A stretch of 64,000 bases of DNA, taken from a virus. The stretch spans positions 1 through 64,000 of the IMG/VR virus record IMGVR_UViG_3300009091_000015; one strand, written 5' to 3'. Positions 33,518 to 45,400 of this stretch are shown piece by piece. Position 1 is the stretch's first letter. Every line of letters begins with the position of its first letter. The notes beneath the pieces are model-generated. The model was not told where the DNA came from, did no database searches, and worked only from the letters and a program-made list of their open reading frames with translations. The position numbers were made by a program, and so were the translations under genes.

Positions 33518-34579
33518 ATGGCAGTCAAGCGGATGCGAGTAGATGACAGCGGGGGAGGCGGGGGAGGCGGAGGAGGCGGGAACCCAGCCCCGCCAGCTCC
33601 TCCTGGGACCACCCCACGACGGGCAGATCCAAACAGACAGGGGGCTACCGTGCCAGTAGATCAGAACGGCCAACCAATTCCCACGGTTCCTCCGGGGATG
33701 GGATTCCAGTACACGGGCAGGGATACCGGCTCCTACATGGCAAATGCCTACGGTTCCAATTCCCAGCCCAACACGACCATGCAGACGAACCCCTACGCAG
33801 GACCTGGGACGCAGCAGATCGGCTCGGCGGCTGACTACGCCCAGCAGTTCGGTCAGGGGATGATGGGCAACCTCCCAGGCAGGGAGGAGAATCCGCTGCA
33901 GACGATTGACTTTGCCAACCACCCGGCGCTGCAGTCTGCGATGGAAGCCTTCAAGCAGACGACGCTACCAACCATCGCCAACGCAATGTCCGCTGCCGGG
34001 CTCGGGCGCTCCGGGGCTGCCGGGGCCGCGATCTCGCAGGGCCAGGCGCAGATGGCGCTGCCTGTGATGCAGCAGCTCATGGACCTTGAGATGCAGGGCA
34101 TGGGCTACGGCGTGCAGCAGCGCGGCCAGGACATCGGAGCCCTGGAGAACCAGCTTGGGCTGAGCCTCCAGGGGAGGGGCCAGGACATCAACGCTCTCCT
34201 CCAGGGGCGCGGGCAGGATCTCGGCGCTCTGCTCGAAGGTCGTGGCCAGGATCTTACTGCCCGTGGACAGAACCTGAACGCCCTGCTGGAGCAGTCCGGC
34301 CAGGGTCTCCAGGCCAGGGGCCAGAACATCGGGGCGATGCAGGCCGGGATGGAAGGCATGACCGGGCTCTCCGCCCAGGACATGGCCCGCTACCAGGCCG
34401 CTATCGACAACATGGCCAACCTCGGCGGAACGCAGCGCTCCATCGAGGATGCCAGGTACGGGGCGCAGTACGGCGAGCAGGAGCGACAGTACGGGCTGGC
34501 CCGTGACCTCCTGTTCGGGCCGCTCGGGCAGCTCACCCAGCAGGTTGGCAGTCGCACGACTCAGAGCGGAGGGAAGTAG
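33518..34579 (+). CDS. internal virion-type protein with GRGQD repeats, 353 aa
   Basis: After a poly-Gly start, residues 205-275 carry an 11-residue helical repeat (GRGQDINALLQ, GRGQDLGALLE, ARGQNLNALLE, ARGQNIGAMQA). This predicts an amphipathic, solenoid-like or membrane-active helix. The middle is Ala/Met/Gln-rich. The position before the other Ala/Gly-rich genes suggests an ejection protein. GGAGGCAGCC precedes the start. Confidence 0.65.
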   Translation: MAVKRMRVDDSGGGGGGGGGGNPAPPAPPGTTPRRADPNRQGATVPVDQNGQPIPTVPPGMGFQYTGRDTGSYMANAYGSNSQPNTTMQTNPYAGPGTQQIGSAADYAQQFGQGMMGNLPGREENPLQTIDFANHPALQSAMEAFKQTTLPTIANAMSAAGLGRSGAAGAAISQGQAQMALPVMQQLMDLEMQGMGYGVQQRGQDIGALENQLGLSLQGRGQDINALLQGRGQDLGALLEGRGQDLTARGQNLNALLEQSGQGLQARGQNIGAMQAGMEGMTGLSAQDMARYQAAIDNMANLGGTQRSIEDARYGAQYGEQERQYGLARDLLFGPLGQLTQQVGSRTTQSGGK

Positions 34580-34581
34580 CC

Positions 34582-35202
34582 ATGGCCTTGTGGTGGGAGA
34601 TTGCAAAGGTAGCGGTCCCCATCGCAGCCGGTGTGGTGGGGACTCCAGCTGCCGGTGTGGCAGCCGCAGCTGCGATGCAGGGAGCGGATGCGAGGGCAAA
34701 GGGTGGCTCCTGGGGTGACGCTGGCAAGGCGGCGCTGATCGGCGGAGGGCTGAGTGCTGCCACTGCAGGCATGGGCGGCGGGGCTGCCGGAGCTGGCCAG
34801 GCGATGGGTCAAGCCGCAGGCGGGGCGATGAGCGAGGCTGCGCAAGAAGCTCTCGCCCGAGAGCTGGCCTCACAGACCGGGGAGCAGTTCGCAACCAACC
34901 TCGGGACGCAGCTCGGGGCCGAGGGCATGAACGTCGGCGCTCAGCAGATGATCGTGCAGAGCGCAGCCGAAGTCGCCAAGAAGCAGGGCATCCAGTCCGC
35001 CGCCCAGGCCCAAGCCGACAAGCTCCAGAAGTACGGCAACTACGCCGCAGAGGCCAACGATCTGCTGAAGGAGTTCCGGGGCGGGACGGGCCAGATGCTC
35101 GGGCCTCAGCGCCAGCAGGGTCAGACGCAGTGGGTGCCGACGACCAGCCAGATGTTCCCCTATCCCTACGACCAGTATTTCCGCAGCGAACCTAGGTACT
35201 AG
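34582..35202 (+). CDS. Ala/Gly-rich membrane-active virion-type protein, 206 aa
   Basis: Residues 1-80 are Ala/Gly-rich with hydrophobic stretches (VAVPIAAGVVGTPAAGVAAAAA and GGLSAATAGMGGGAAGAG), similar to small internal virion proteins that insert into the host membrane during DNA ejection. The second half is helical and Gln-rich (VQSAAEVAKKQGIQSAAQAQ). It lies between two other internal-protein genes. The function is inferred. Confidence 0.65.
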   Translation: MALWWEIAKVAVPIAAGVVGTPAAGVAAAAAMQGADARAKGGSWGDAGKAALIGGGLSAATAGMGGGAAGAGQAMGQAAGGAMSEAAQEALARELASQTGEQFATNLGTQLGAEGMNVGAQQMIVQSAAEVAKKQGIQSAAQAQADKLQKYGNYAAEANDLLKEFRGGTGQMLGPQRQQGQTQWVPTTSQMFPYPYDQYFRSEPRY

Positions 35203-35211
35203 GAGACGACC

Positions 35212-36483
35212 ATGGCCGAGGAACAGAAGAAGAAGCGCAGCAGATTCGGGGAGGAGTTCCACGAGCTGTTCCCGCAGTTGATCCTCCCGGCGGGGCTCGG
35301 CCTGCTCTCGTCGTACAACCCGATGGCGACTGCTGGAGTCAGGACCGGGCTTGAGGCGACCCAGCTGTTCAACGCCATGAGGGAGCAGCGGAAGGACAGG
35401 GCGTGGGAGGACAAGGCAAGAGAGGCCATCATCAAAGCCTCCGCTGAGCAGAGGGGGGCGCTTGAGAAGGACAGGGCAGAGTACCTCGACGAGCAGACAC
35501 AGGAAAACATGCGGGCCACCTACCTCAACACTGGGAGAGTGCGTGAGGGCGGGGCCGTCGTCCCGACATCGAAGCCGGATGCGGCCACCGAGGCCGAGCA
35601 GATGCCCTACTTCCATGAGATGTTCGGTCCTGCCTCTGGTGATTACGGGGCCTTCGGTGCGACGCCGTCTGATCGCATGGCTTCTGAGTTCGCCTTGAAT
35701 GTTGGGCGCGGGCTTTCGCCTGAAGGACAGGCCACTCCGGGGACGCTCCCGTTCGCAACGCAGACCTCTGAGATTGGCCCCCTCATGGCTAAGCAGATGC
35801 AGGAGGCCAGGTCTGACGTTGACACCAGCGACTACGATCAGAAGTTGTACTTCCATGACCTGCTGGCGGCGACTGCCCTGACCAGCCCAGCTCAGGCTGC
35901 GAACGTCGGCCTGTGGAGCCAGTACCAGGAACGCGGTGCAGACCTGGAGCTTGAGCGGCTCAGGACCATGTACGACCTCCAGAGCCTGAGCGACGAGGAT
36001 GCCCACCACTTGAAGGAAGCGGAGATCCTCCTGCGCAAGGGCCTGCGTGTCGCGGCGGAGCGGGAGATCGCGCTCATCAAGGCCAAGCCTATCCCTTCGT
36101 ATGGTGGGGCCTGGGCTCCAACTGGTGTAATTGGGCAGGCTGGCATCCCAGAGTATCAGTACCACGCTGGGACGCCGACTCCGACTGGCGGTGGGGCGAA
36201 GAGCTATCTCAATCTCCCACTTGAGGAGATGAACCAGACCCAGCTTGGTGAGCGCATTCGCGCTCTCACGGCGCAGGCTGTTGCAACAGAGGACAAGCTC
36301 GCCGGGTCCAATGAACAAGCTGTCCAGAATGCGTGGCAGCTCGTCTGGGATGCCGAGGCAATCTACCGTCAGAAGTTTGGCAAGAAGGCTGTGGGCAGTC
36401 CACAAAATCCAAACCCCACTGGCACCACCACGACGACCACTGCTCCGCCATCGGACATCCCGCTCGCTGAACTGCTTGGGTGA
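35212..36483 (+). CDS. internal virion-type protein, 423 aa
   Basis: TAGGAGACGACC precedes the start. A short hydrophobic segment (LILPAGLGLLSSYNPMATAG, 21-40) is followed by long charged helices (MREQRKDRAWEDKAREAIIKA, DEDAHHLKEAEILLRKGLRVAAEREIALIKA) and a Thr/Pro-rich tail. The stop overlaps the leader of the giant gene. By composition and place it is an internal (ejection) protein partner of the giant protein. Confidence 0.65.
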   Translation: MAEEQKKKRSRFGEEFHELFPQLILPAGLGLLSSYNPMATAGVRTGLEATQLFNAMREQRKDRAWEDKAREAIIKASAEQRGALEKDRAEYLDEQTQENMRATYLNTGRVREGGAVVPTSKPDAATEAEQMPYFHEMFGPASGDYGAFGATPSDRMASEFALNVGRGLSPEGQATPGTLPFATQTSEIGPLMAKQMQEARSDVDTSDYDQKLYFHDLLAATALTSPAQAANVGLWSQYQERGADLELERLRTMYDLQSLSDEDAHHLKEAEILLRKGLRVAAEREIALIKAKPIPSYGGAWAPTGVIGQAGIPEYQYHAGTPTPTGGGAKSYLNLPLEEMNQTQLGERIRALTAQAVATEDKLAGSNEQAVQNAWQLVWDAEAIYRQKFGKKAVGSPQNPNPTGTTTTTTAPPSDIPLAELLG

Positions 36484-36488
36484 AGACA

Positions 36489-39400
36489 ATGCCAGCCCCG
36501 ATCCCACCGGCACCTGGGCTCACTGATCCGCAGCAGACTGGGACCAGCAGGGAAGACTGGCTGTACTTCAAGTCACCGGAGTACACGGAGCTGCCGCTGC
36601 CGGAGAAGCTCTCCAAGTTCAACAGCGTGGCGAGGAGGAGCAACACCTACGCCACGATGCCATGGGCGGAAAGGGAGAAGCTGCGCACCAAGATCCTCGG
36701 GGTCAACAGCACTCTCGATGTCTTCAAGCACGAAGCCTTCCCGGCCCTGGAGACGGTAGATCAGAACGATCTTTTCAACAGCTACGTCCAGGGGTCTACA
36801 ACATGGGAGGGCCTCGACACTGAGAAGAAGAAGAAGGCCCGTGCCAAGTGGGTGCCTGCCTTCGCTGCAGGCCAGAAGCAGCAGAAGGTTCAGGAGACGC
36901 TGCGGGCTGGCATCGAGCGCCAGAACACGCTTCCCGGCATAGACATCGAGATGCCTGAGAGCCTGCAGCCGCAAGTCCAGGCAGAGCCCTCGGAGGATGA
37001 GTTCCAGCGCCGGGTGTACTACGCCTCCATCGGGCGCAGCATCGACGAGGAGGGGAACCTCAACATCCCACGCCGTGGGAAAGAACCGTACAAGGCACCA
37101 GCCTACGTCTTCGCCATGCCTGGTATGTCCGTGGCTGAGCAGCAGGGGATCGGGGATGCTTTCGTTGAGCAGCTGAAAGACCCGGAGGTGTCCCGCTGGT
37201 GGGAGTTCACCAAGCGGCAGCAGAAGGCTCTCGCCTCGAACCCGGAGTTCACGCCCGAGGATCTAGGGGCCTTGGAGAGAGCCGGGAAGGGCCTCACTGC
37301 AGGGCTGGCACGGATGGCTTCGACGCCTGTGACTGCCTGGTCGATGATGCAGGCCGGTCATGGCATGACGAAGGCGGCAGAGGAGACCGCGAAGAAGGCC
37401 CAGAAGATCAGCGGGGTGATGGCAGAGGGCGGCTATCGTCCACTCAGGATGTCCGACTATTCCGGTGGCGACGTGGCGGGTTGGACGACGGCTCTCTTGG
37501 AAGGGGTGGCCACCACTCTACCAACGACCGCTGCTGCGGCCACCGTTGGGGCCGTGACTGGCGGCATGGGGGCTCCCCCGCTCCTTGGCAGCATCGCCGC
37601 TGGAGCCGCGCTCGAAATCCCGATGGTGTACCAGGACGTGTACGAGGCCACCGGCAAGCTGGAGCCCGGCCTTGCCACTGCTCTCGGCGGGCTCGCTGGC
37701 GTGCTTGAAGGATACGGGGCTGGCGGGATGTCGAAGCGCCTGATAGATGCTGGCGTCCCGCGCAGCGTCATCAGCAGGGCGCTCGTGAAGATGGCGAGTG
37801 GCAAAGAGCTACTCAAGGACATGAGTCAAGAGGCTCTGACTGAAGTTGCGCAGACATTCCCAGAGGCGCTGGCCATAGCCATTGCAGAAGACCCCACCAT
37901 GAAGATGGACTTCGAGACTGCTCTGGAGTTTGTCAAGAAGACAGCGCCAGAGGCAGCCGAGTCCGGGGTCACTGGGTTCTTCACCCCGCTCGCTGTCTCC
38001 GGCCCGGCGATGATAAGGCAGGACATCCGGGCGCGTCAGCCTCTGCCAATTGACCCAGCCGAGGTGGATGCTGTTGCCAGGGCCAGCATGAGGCCGACCG
38101 GGCAGGGCCAGCTCATCATCGACACGGAGGAGGCTCAGGGTGTCCGCGCCCCCTCAATCCCAGGGGCAGCGCTCGGGCCGGAGGCGATGGAAGCGGGCCG
38201 GGCCAGGGCCGCTGCAGAGCAGGCGGCGTACCGCGAGCAGGTGACTGCCGAGGATGCGACGCAGGCCCAGGCTGAGATCGACGCCTACCGGGAGCGGGCC
38301 AGGGCCAGGGGGGCCGAGGAGCCCGAAGTCCAGCTCAACGAGCGGATGAATGCGCTCGGGCCGGAGGACCAGGCCCAGGTTCGGGATCGCACCACCGAAC
38401 TGATGGCGCAGATGCGGGCGCGGTTTGTCGAGCAGTTCGGGGAGGAGCGCGTCACCCCAGCCATCGAGCAGAACATCACCCGCCGAGCCTGGGACCAGGC
38501 GCTCACGGAGATGAACGCGCAGCCCGCCCCAAGGCCGGAGGTGCTGGGGCCGACCGGCGAGTCACTGACAGCGCCAGAGCCGCTGCCTGCTGGCCCAGTG
38601 GTTGTGCCGGGGCGGGTGCAGGACGAGCGCCTGGCGGCAGAGGCGGAGCAGCGCCGAGCTGCAGCTCGCGCAAGCATGCAAGCCCAAGGGCTGGTTGAGG
38701 GTGCCAGAGCACGGCTCGCCCTCCCACCCAGGCTCGTGATTGCCGGGGAGCGCAAGCGGGAGTCGGAGCAGGCTGCCGCTGACATCCTCGCCAAGCTCCA
38801 CAGCGACGACACGCTAGGGCAGGGCCTGGCTGACATGCAGGCACTGGCCGACCAATACGGCGAGGCGCTCCAGGCCCACCTGAATCTGCAGGCTGAGCGT
38901 GAGGCGCGGGCTCGTGCAGCACGGGCGAAGCTGGACGAGCTCATCCAGGAGATCGGGAGGACGAAGCCCGGCTCGAAGCGCAACACGGCCTTGCAGGAAG
39001 AGATCGACGCCCTGCAGGAGACAGAGATCATCGACTCCCTCGAAGAGACGGAAGACGAAGCGGCTGCTCGCGAGCGGGTGCGGTTCATCGAGGATGCGCA
39101 CGCCTACATCATGGATCGTGTCACTCCAGACATGACGCCGCAGCTGTCCGCCAACCTGGACCGGATCACGCAGGGCTCGCTGCGCTGGGCGGCTCGGGTC
39201 TTTGAGCAGAACGGGATGCCGGAGCAGGCGGCGTGGGCGCAGAGGGCGGCTGACGATCCGCAGCTCGCCAGGGTTGTGCCGGAGAACATCGTCAACAGCC
39301 TGATCGAAGACGCCCGCCAGACTGCGGCCAGGGTAAACGAGAGAGAGCAGCGCCTGGCCAACCCGCGCAAGCTGAAGAACTCGCAATGGAGGCAGCTCGC

Positions 39401-42400
39401 TGCTGAAGCGCAGACGCTGCAGGAAGTGGAGCTACTGCGAGAGGAGTACATGCTCGCCCCGAAGCGTGGGCAGCAGGGGCGCTATGACCCCAAGCTGCTC
39501 GACTACTTCCACGACCGATGGATGACGCTTCACGGTGAGATGACAGGCATGGTCGAGGAGGCGCTCGGCCCTGCCCCTGAAGAAGTAACAGAACAGAGGG
39601 CGGAGACACCTTCCGAAGAGGCGGCGGCGGCGGTCTCAGAGGTGGTCCAACCAGAGCAAGAAACAGAACCCGCTGAGGAGGGTGCTCCGCCCGCTCCTAC
39701 TGTGACGGAGACGGTCGCGCCGACCGACTTCACGACCACAACCACGGCGCAGCCGCGTCTTGGCAAGCGAGCACGCCGCAAGATCAACAGGGCGAAGTCG
39801 TTCTGGGAGAGGAAGCTGAACGCCGCGAAGACGCCGGAGGCAGTCGAGGCTGTCCGCGAGCAGATGCCAGACAACCTCCCCGACGACATGGCGCAGCGGA
39901 TGTTCGACCAGCGCATGGCTGACGTGACGAAGTCGCAGCCGCCTGCTCCCAAGCGGAAGGGTCGCGGCAAGCGTGCGGCAGCGCCAGCTGTCGAGCCAGC
40001 CCCTGCCCCGGAGCCTGCCGTCGAGGCAGCCCCCGAGCCGGAGGTTGCTGAAGAGGCCCCCAAGAAGCCAGCCAAGAAGAAGGGCAAGAAGCACAACACT
40101 CGCAAGCCGTCCGCTCCTCAGCAGGCAGCGCCGACGATGAAGGCCCCGCCGAAGCCGAAGGGCAAGACCTCCCGTCGCTTCGTTCGCGCCATCGAGAACG
40201 CAGAGCGGGAGTCCGATCTCTCAAACGTCATGGTCGTCTACTTGCGGAAGGTTGCGGAAGGGCAGAGGGACGAGGCCGTCATCCACGCCTACGAGGTCAG
40301 GGCTCGCAAGCTGCGGTTCGATGCGCAGTATGGGAAGACCGGGCCTGTTCAGGAGGCGCAGCCTTTCACTGAGCCGCTCAATCCGGCGCAGGTCAGGGGG
40401 TTGGAGATTGGCAGGCCAGGACAGGAAGTTCCGCCAGTACCGCCCGTGCGTCTGACGCCGACTCCTGCTGATCGACGGCGCGGTCCACGAGCCCCGGTCC
40501 CGCTGGAGCGCCCGAGCCCAGAGTTCCTTCGCACCAGGTTTGCGCAACTCCAGAAGGAGATGGCTGACGTTCTGGCCAGGATCGAGGACCGGCTGGATGC
40601 GATCAACGAGTCCGAGATGCTCGGCCCGACCGCTAAGGTGGCAGCGCATGAAGCCATGATGGACATGACCGGCCCGCACTGGGCGCTCTACCGGAAGCTG
40701 AACGCCCGGCGCATCAGGGCTGCGAAGCTGATCTCTGACGCTCTCGTCGAGGATGGGGGCGTCTCACTGATCGGGCAGGAGCTGGAGAAGGACGGCGCGG
40801 CCCGTTACCTGAAGCTGGCCGAGCTGGCCCAGGTGCTGCGTGACAACAGGTGGGAGACGCTGCGCATCGTCTACGTTGACGCCAACGGCGTCATCATGGA
40901 CCATGAATTGCAGACCATACGAGCCCCAGGAGGAGCGCCCCTGATCCCATACCCGAGCGATGCCAAGCGGGCGCGGCAGGGTGACAAGGCCGCTGATCTG
41001 TATAGGGGCATCGGGAAGAAGTGGGCGGATGACATCCGCAAGAAAGCCAAGCGACTCGGCGCTTCAGGGGTTTACTTCGTCCACAACCACCCGCACTCGG
41101 AGACGAATAACCTGATGTCTTCTCCAGACATCTCAGCAACGATCCACGTTCACGACAATCTGCTCGGCGATCTCCTCATCGGCCATGTGCTCATCAACGA
41201 CCGCGTCGGGCAGTACATCCCTGGTGACATTTCTCAGATGGCTGGCCTGCAGGACACCATGTCCACCACGGAGAAGCTCAATCGCCTCCGACCGCTTGTC
41301 GTCTCTTACGACTTGCGGGCTTCAGTCGAGCGAGTTCCTCCAAAGCAGGGCAAGGGGCCTGGCTTCGGAGTTGCGGTCGAAGGTTACACGCTAGCTCCGA
41401 CTGTCAAAGAAGACGGGTCGCCGCTGACCTTCGCTGATGAAGACGAAGCCAATGACTTCTATGAGGACAGAGGGCTCACGCTCGGGGAGATCGTGAAGGA
41501 TCTGGAAGAGGCCGGGATGAATGACGAGCAGCTCTGGGTCGTCTTCACCGCCTTCGTAATCAAGGATGGTCAGAACGTCGAGGAGACTCTGTACGCCACG
41601 CCATTCAGGAGAGAGGCGTTCAGCTTTGAGCCGCTCGCTGCGGACTGGTCAGGCGACACCATGGCGGCGGAGTCGCAGGCTGACGCATTGGCCGGAACGA
41701 TCCGTGGGATAGCTCGCCCCCTCGGTGCGCACGGCGCTATCGTTGTCGGCATGAGCAACATGGACGAGGAACTTCTGGATGTCCTCGGAACCTACTACAG
41801 AACCGGACTCATCACCGATGTCTACTTCCTGGACGCTCCTACTGCCACGGCATCATCGCTGGGCGGTGGATTTGCCACGGAGGGACAGATGGGTAGGGCG
41901 GGACACATCCCGGCCTTGATGGTTGGCGCGTCTGGCAGAGGGATACCAACCCCCCCGGTCGGCCCCGGCTGGGCGACCCGAGGCGCGGCCACTCCACCGG
42001 CTGCGCCAGCAGCCCCCGCTGCACCAGCTGCGCCAGCAGCCCAGCCAGCACCAGCCGCTCCCGGCACGGCCCCCACTGTCACGCGGGGGCAGGGTCTCCG
42101 TGATCTGGCCGGGCTGCCCAGGCTCGGGGCTGACCGCACGCTGGCCGACCGCTTCCTCCACCGCATCTTCCGCAAGGGGCCTGAGGGTTGGGAGAGCCCG
42201 CTCCGGGCGAAGGCCATGCGGTTCTTACGTGACCAGTTCAACATCCATGGCGGGGACATCCCGAAGGGGGTAGCGCGGCTGCTCGAAGCTCGGGAGTACG
42301 CCCGTGAGCATGCCCGGCTCGATAGCCGAACGATGCAGGCCAGGCTCACGAACGTCATCAACAACCTCAAGCGGGACGGACATGATGAGGGTCAGGTCCG

Positions 42401-45400
42401 CGAAGCCATCAAGATGGTGACGGAAGGCGCGATGACGCCGAGTGACCTGGCGCTTCGGCTCGACGTGCCGATGGACAACCCGCTCATCCGTGCCTTGGAG
42501 GGGATTCACCAGGAGCACCTCGACTGGCAGCAGGCGATAGCAAGCTGGCGAGGCATGAGCCCTCAATTGAAGGAGATCATCGAGGAGCAGGTCTACTACC
42601 AGACCCGCTTCTACCAGCGGTGGTTGCTCGGTGACTACTTCATCCCGAACGACGCCGACTTCCAGAATGCTCGCCAGATCATGGAGGACGACCTGGTGGA
42701 GGAGATCAACCAGGTCATGCGCAGGGCCGGTGATCTGCGGGGCATCCGCCAGCCGGTGGATATCGCAGCCTACCTGGAGACTGGTGACGACACCCTGCTC
42801 GCCAACCTGTCGGCCAGCAGGCAAGGCTCGATCCGAAGCCTGCGCAATCACTACATGCAGCTGGCGGACCTCGTGCGCAGCATCCAGCGTGGGCCGAACA
42901 ACACCTACCAGGCGATCATCGACCTGGGCGAGATCCACGACGTGGCGCTCAAGGCGGTCAACTCCTACCTCCAGCAAGACCCGGTCGGGCCGGAGACCAC
43001 GAGCGGAGTCGGGACTGCGAACTTCATCCACCGCAAGCTGAACGAGGCGTTCCGCAAGCTGTACGGCGAGGTGACGGACCCGACCTATCGCGAGCCAACC
43101 ACGGTCGAAGTGCAGCAGAACATCCTCGCCAACATGGTGATGATGGAAAAGCTGTTCCAGGAGGGCGGGAACGCCGGGTGGTGGACGAGCCGTCGCAGTG
43201 GGACACATTCGGTCCAGCTTGGGAGCGAGACCAACCGCCGTGACAAGCTGCGCTACGGCCCCATGGCTGGCAAGTGGGTGACGCCAGGCATAGCGAAGGC
43301 GCTTGAGTCCAAGATCCCGAGCAGCAGTCTGGCATCGAAGATCGCCTCCATCCTCTGGCTCGGGCCGCAGGCTGGGATGCGGGCAACGAAGCTGCTGTGG
43401 GCCAAGACGATTGGCAGGAACGGGGCAACCTCAGTCTTCGGCCAGGCGCTGAGTTGCGGCGATGTGTACTACGGGAGTTTCTGGGGCCACCTCACAGAGG
43501 GCATCGCCATCGCATGGAAGGCCAATCCGCTCGCCAACATCGGGCCGGACATCACGCTTTACGGGGTCAGGCCGGGGCAGAAGAACGTCTGGGCCATGGA
43601 GAAAGTGGCGGAGGCAGCGAAGGAGGGGTACTACTCGCACAAAGCGCAGTCCCTGTCGCAGGGCGTGAAGGCCATCATCGAGAGCCCGCTGTTCTCTCCC
43701 TTCGGGCTCACCGGCAAGATCAGAAACTTCCTCCAGCATGCGATGGAGGCATACGCACTGATCGACTTCCCGGTGAAGTACGCCGCCTACAAGACCCACC
43801 TCGAAGAGTACGAGAAGGCCGGGGTGCCAACCGAGAAGGCGAAGGCTGGGGCCAGGGAGTGGGTGGCCCTGCACTACCAGAACCGGCACCGTGGGCCGAA
43901 GGCGTTGGACACCGTAGCCCTGGTGCCTGGTGCCGACTACGTCGGCTACACCTACGACAGCGGCAGGATGCTGGCGAACGGAGCGCACACAGCCATCACG
44001 CACGCCTTCAAGGGCGACCCAGTGATGCCAAACAAGGAGATCAACCTCCGGCCCCTGGTCGGCTTCATCAGCGCCAGGCTCCTCCCGCTCTCCGCTCTCG
44101 GTGGCGGCAACTGGCTCTACAACACGGCGTTCCGACCACTGCTCACCGATGCCTGGGCCAAGTTTGCATCCCAGACCGAGGGCGCTGGCAAGATGGCGGA
44201 CGAGATCCTCGGCTACTTCTTCCCGCACGACGACGAGGACAAGGAGAAGAAGGTCGTCAAGCGCACCCCGCTGACGAACGAGGAGATGGTCAACTTCCGA
44301 AAGTTCTGGCCCGACTACGACAAGAACATGAACGCGCTGGCCTGGAAGACGGAGTACGAGGACGGCTCGGTAGAACTCAGCTACACCGCCATGAATGGCA
44401 ACACCGCCTTCCCGGTGGAGGAGTGGATCTCCGGTGCGCTGCAGACTTCCATGGAGGGCGGCACCCCGTTCTGGAAGGCGCTGCTCGCCAACATGGCGCA
44501 GAACCTCGGGCCAGGCATGTACCTGGAGGAGCAGCTGGAGCTGTGGACTGGGCTGGACACAGCGTTCGACGTAGACCGTGAGGGCATTGGAGAGCTGATC
44601 GGTTCCCGTATAGCTCACCACCCGAACAAAGACGAGGGCAAGATTGCGAAGGAGCGCATCTCCCACTTTCTCATCAACGTGATGACCGGCCAGCTCGGCC
44701 CGACCATCCAGTACACCCACGACTACGTGAAGCGGCAGAAGCTCGGGCAGAAGGCACAGCCTGGCAGCATGATCGCGCCCAAGTCGCTGCATGATGTGCG
44801 GCAGAAGTTCACCAGGTTCGTCCGCACCTACCACTACGACAAGGACGACCTTGGCAGACTGCTCGCCTATCAGATAGCCCCCATCTCAGAGGACATCCAC
44901 ACTGACAAGTACAACGCCGGGGCGCAGCGCCGGGCTGAGGTGGACAAGGGTGTCGCCACGCAGGAGGACATCGCTCGCTCCATCTCCGGGCGCAAGGAAC
45001 TGGCGCGTGATCTAATGAAGGCCCACGAGCTAGTCCGCGCCTTCAGGTCGCTACCAGCTACCAGCGAGATTGATGATGTTCAGCTATCTCTGAAACTGCA
45101 GGCGGCTGGCTCGAAGAAGCGAGCGCCCATCGGCGACGACGAGGCGATGGCAATCATCACCGGGAAGTTTGACAGGCTGAAGCCCTGGGAGTCGAAGGCG
45201 AAGCCAACCTACGAGGGGACCGGCGAACACATAGCGGTCAAGTACATGAAGGAGAACTGGGGTCATATCAGCTACTCAGAGTTGCAGAAGCTGATGATCG
45301 AGCAGGGCTACAAGGTGGAGCCGGACATCAAGAAGTTCAAAACCTGGGCAAAGTCCAGGTGGGCGAAGTGGAAGGAGCTTGGGGAGACGTTCGAGGAAGA

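Noticed and set aside
43431-44834. Minus-strand 467-codon ORF inside the giant internal protein gene
   Set aside because: It is a shadow in GC-rich DNA without ribosome binding site or domain pattern.
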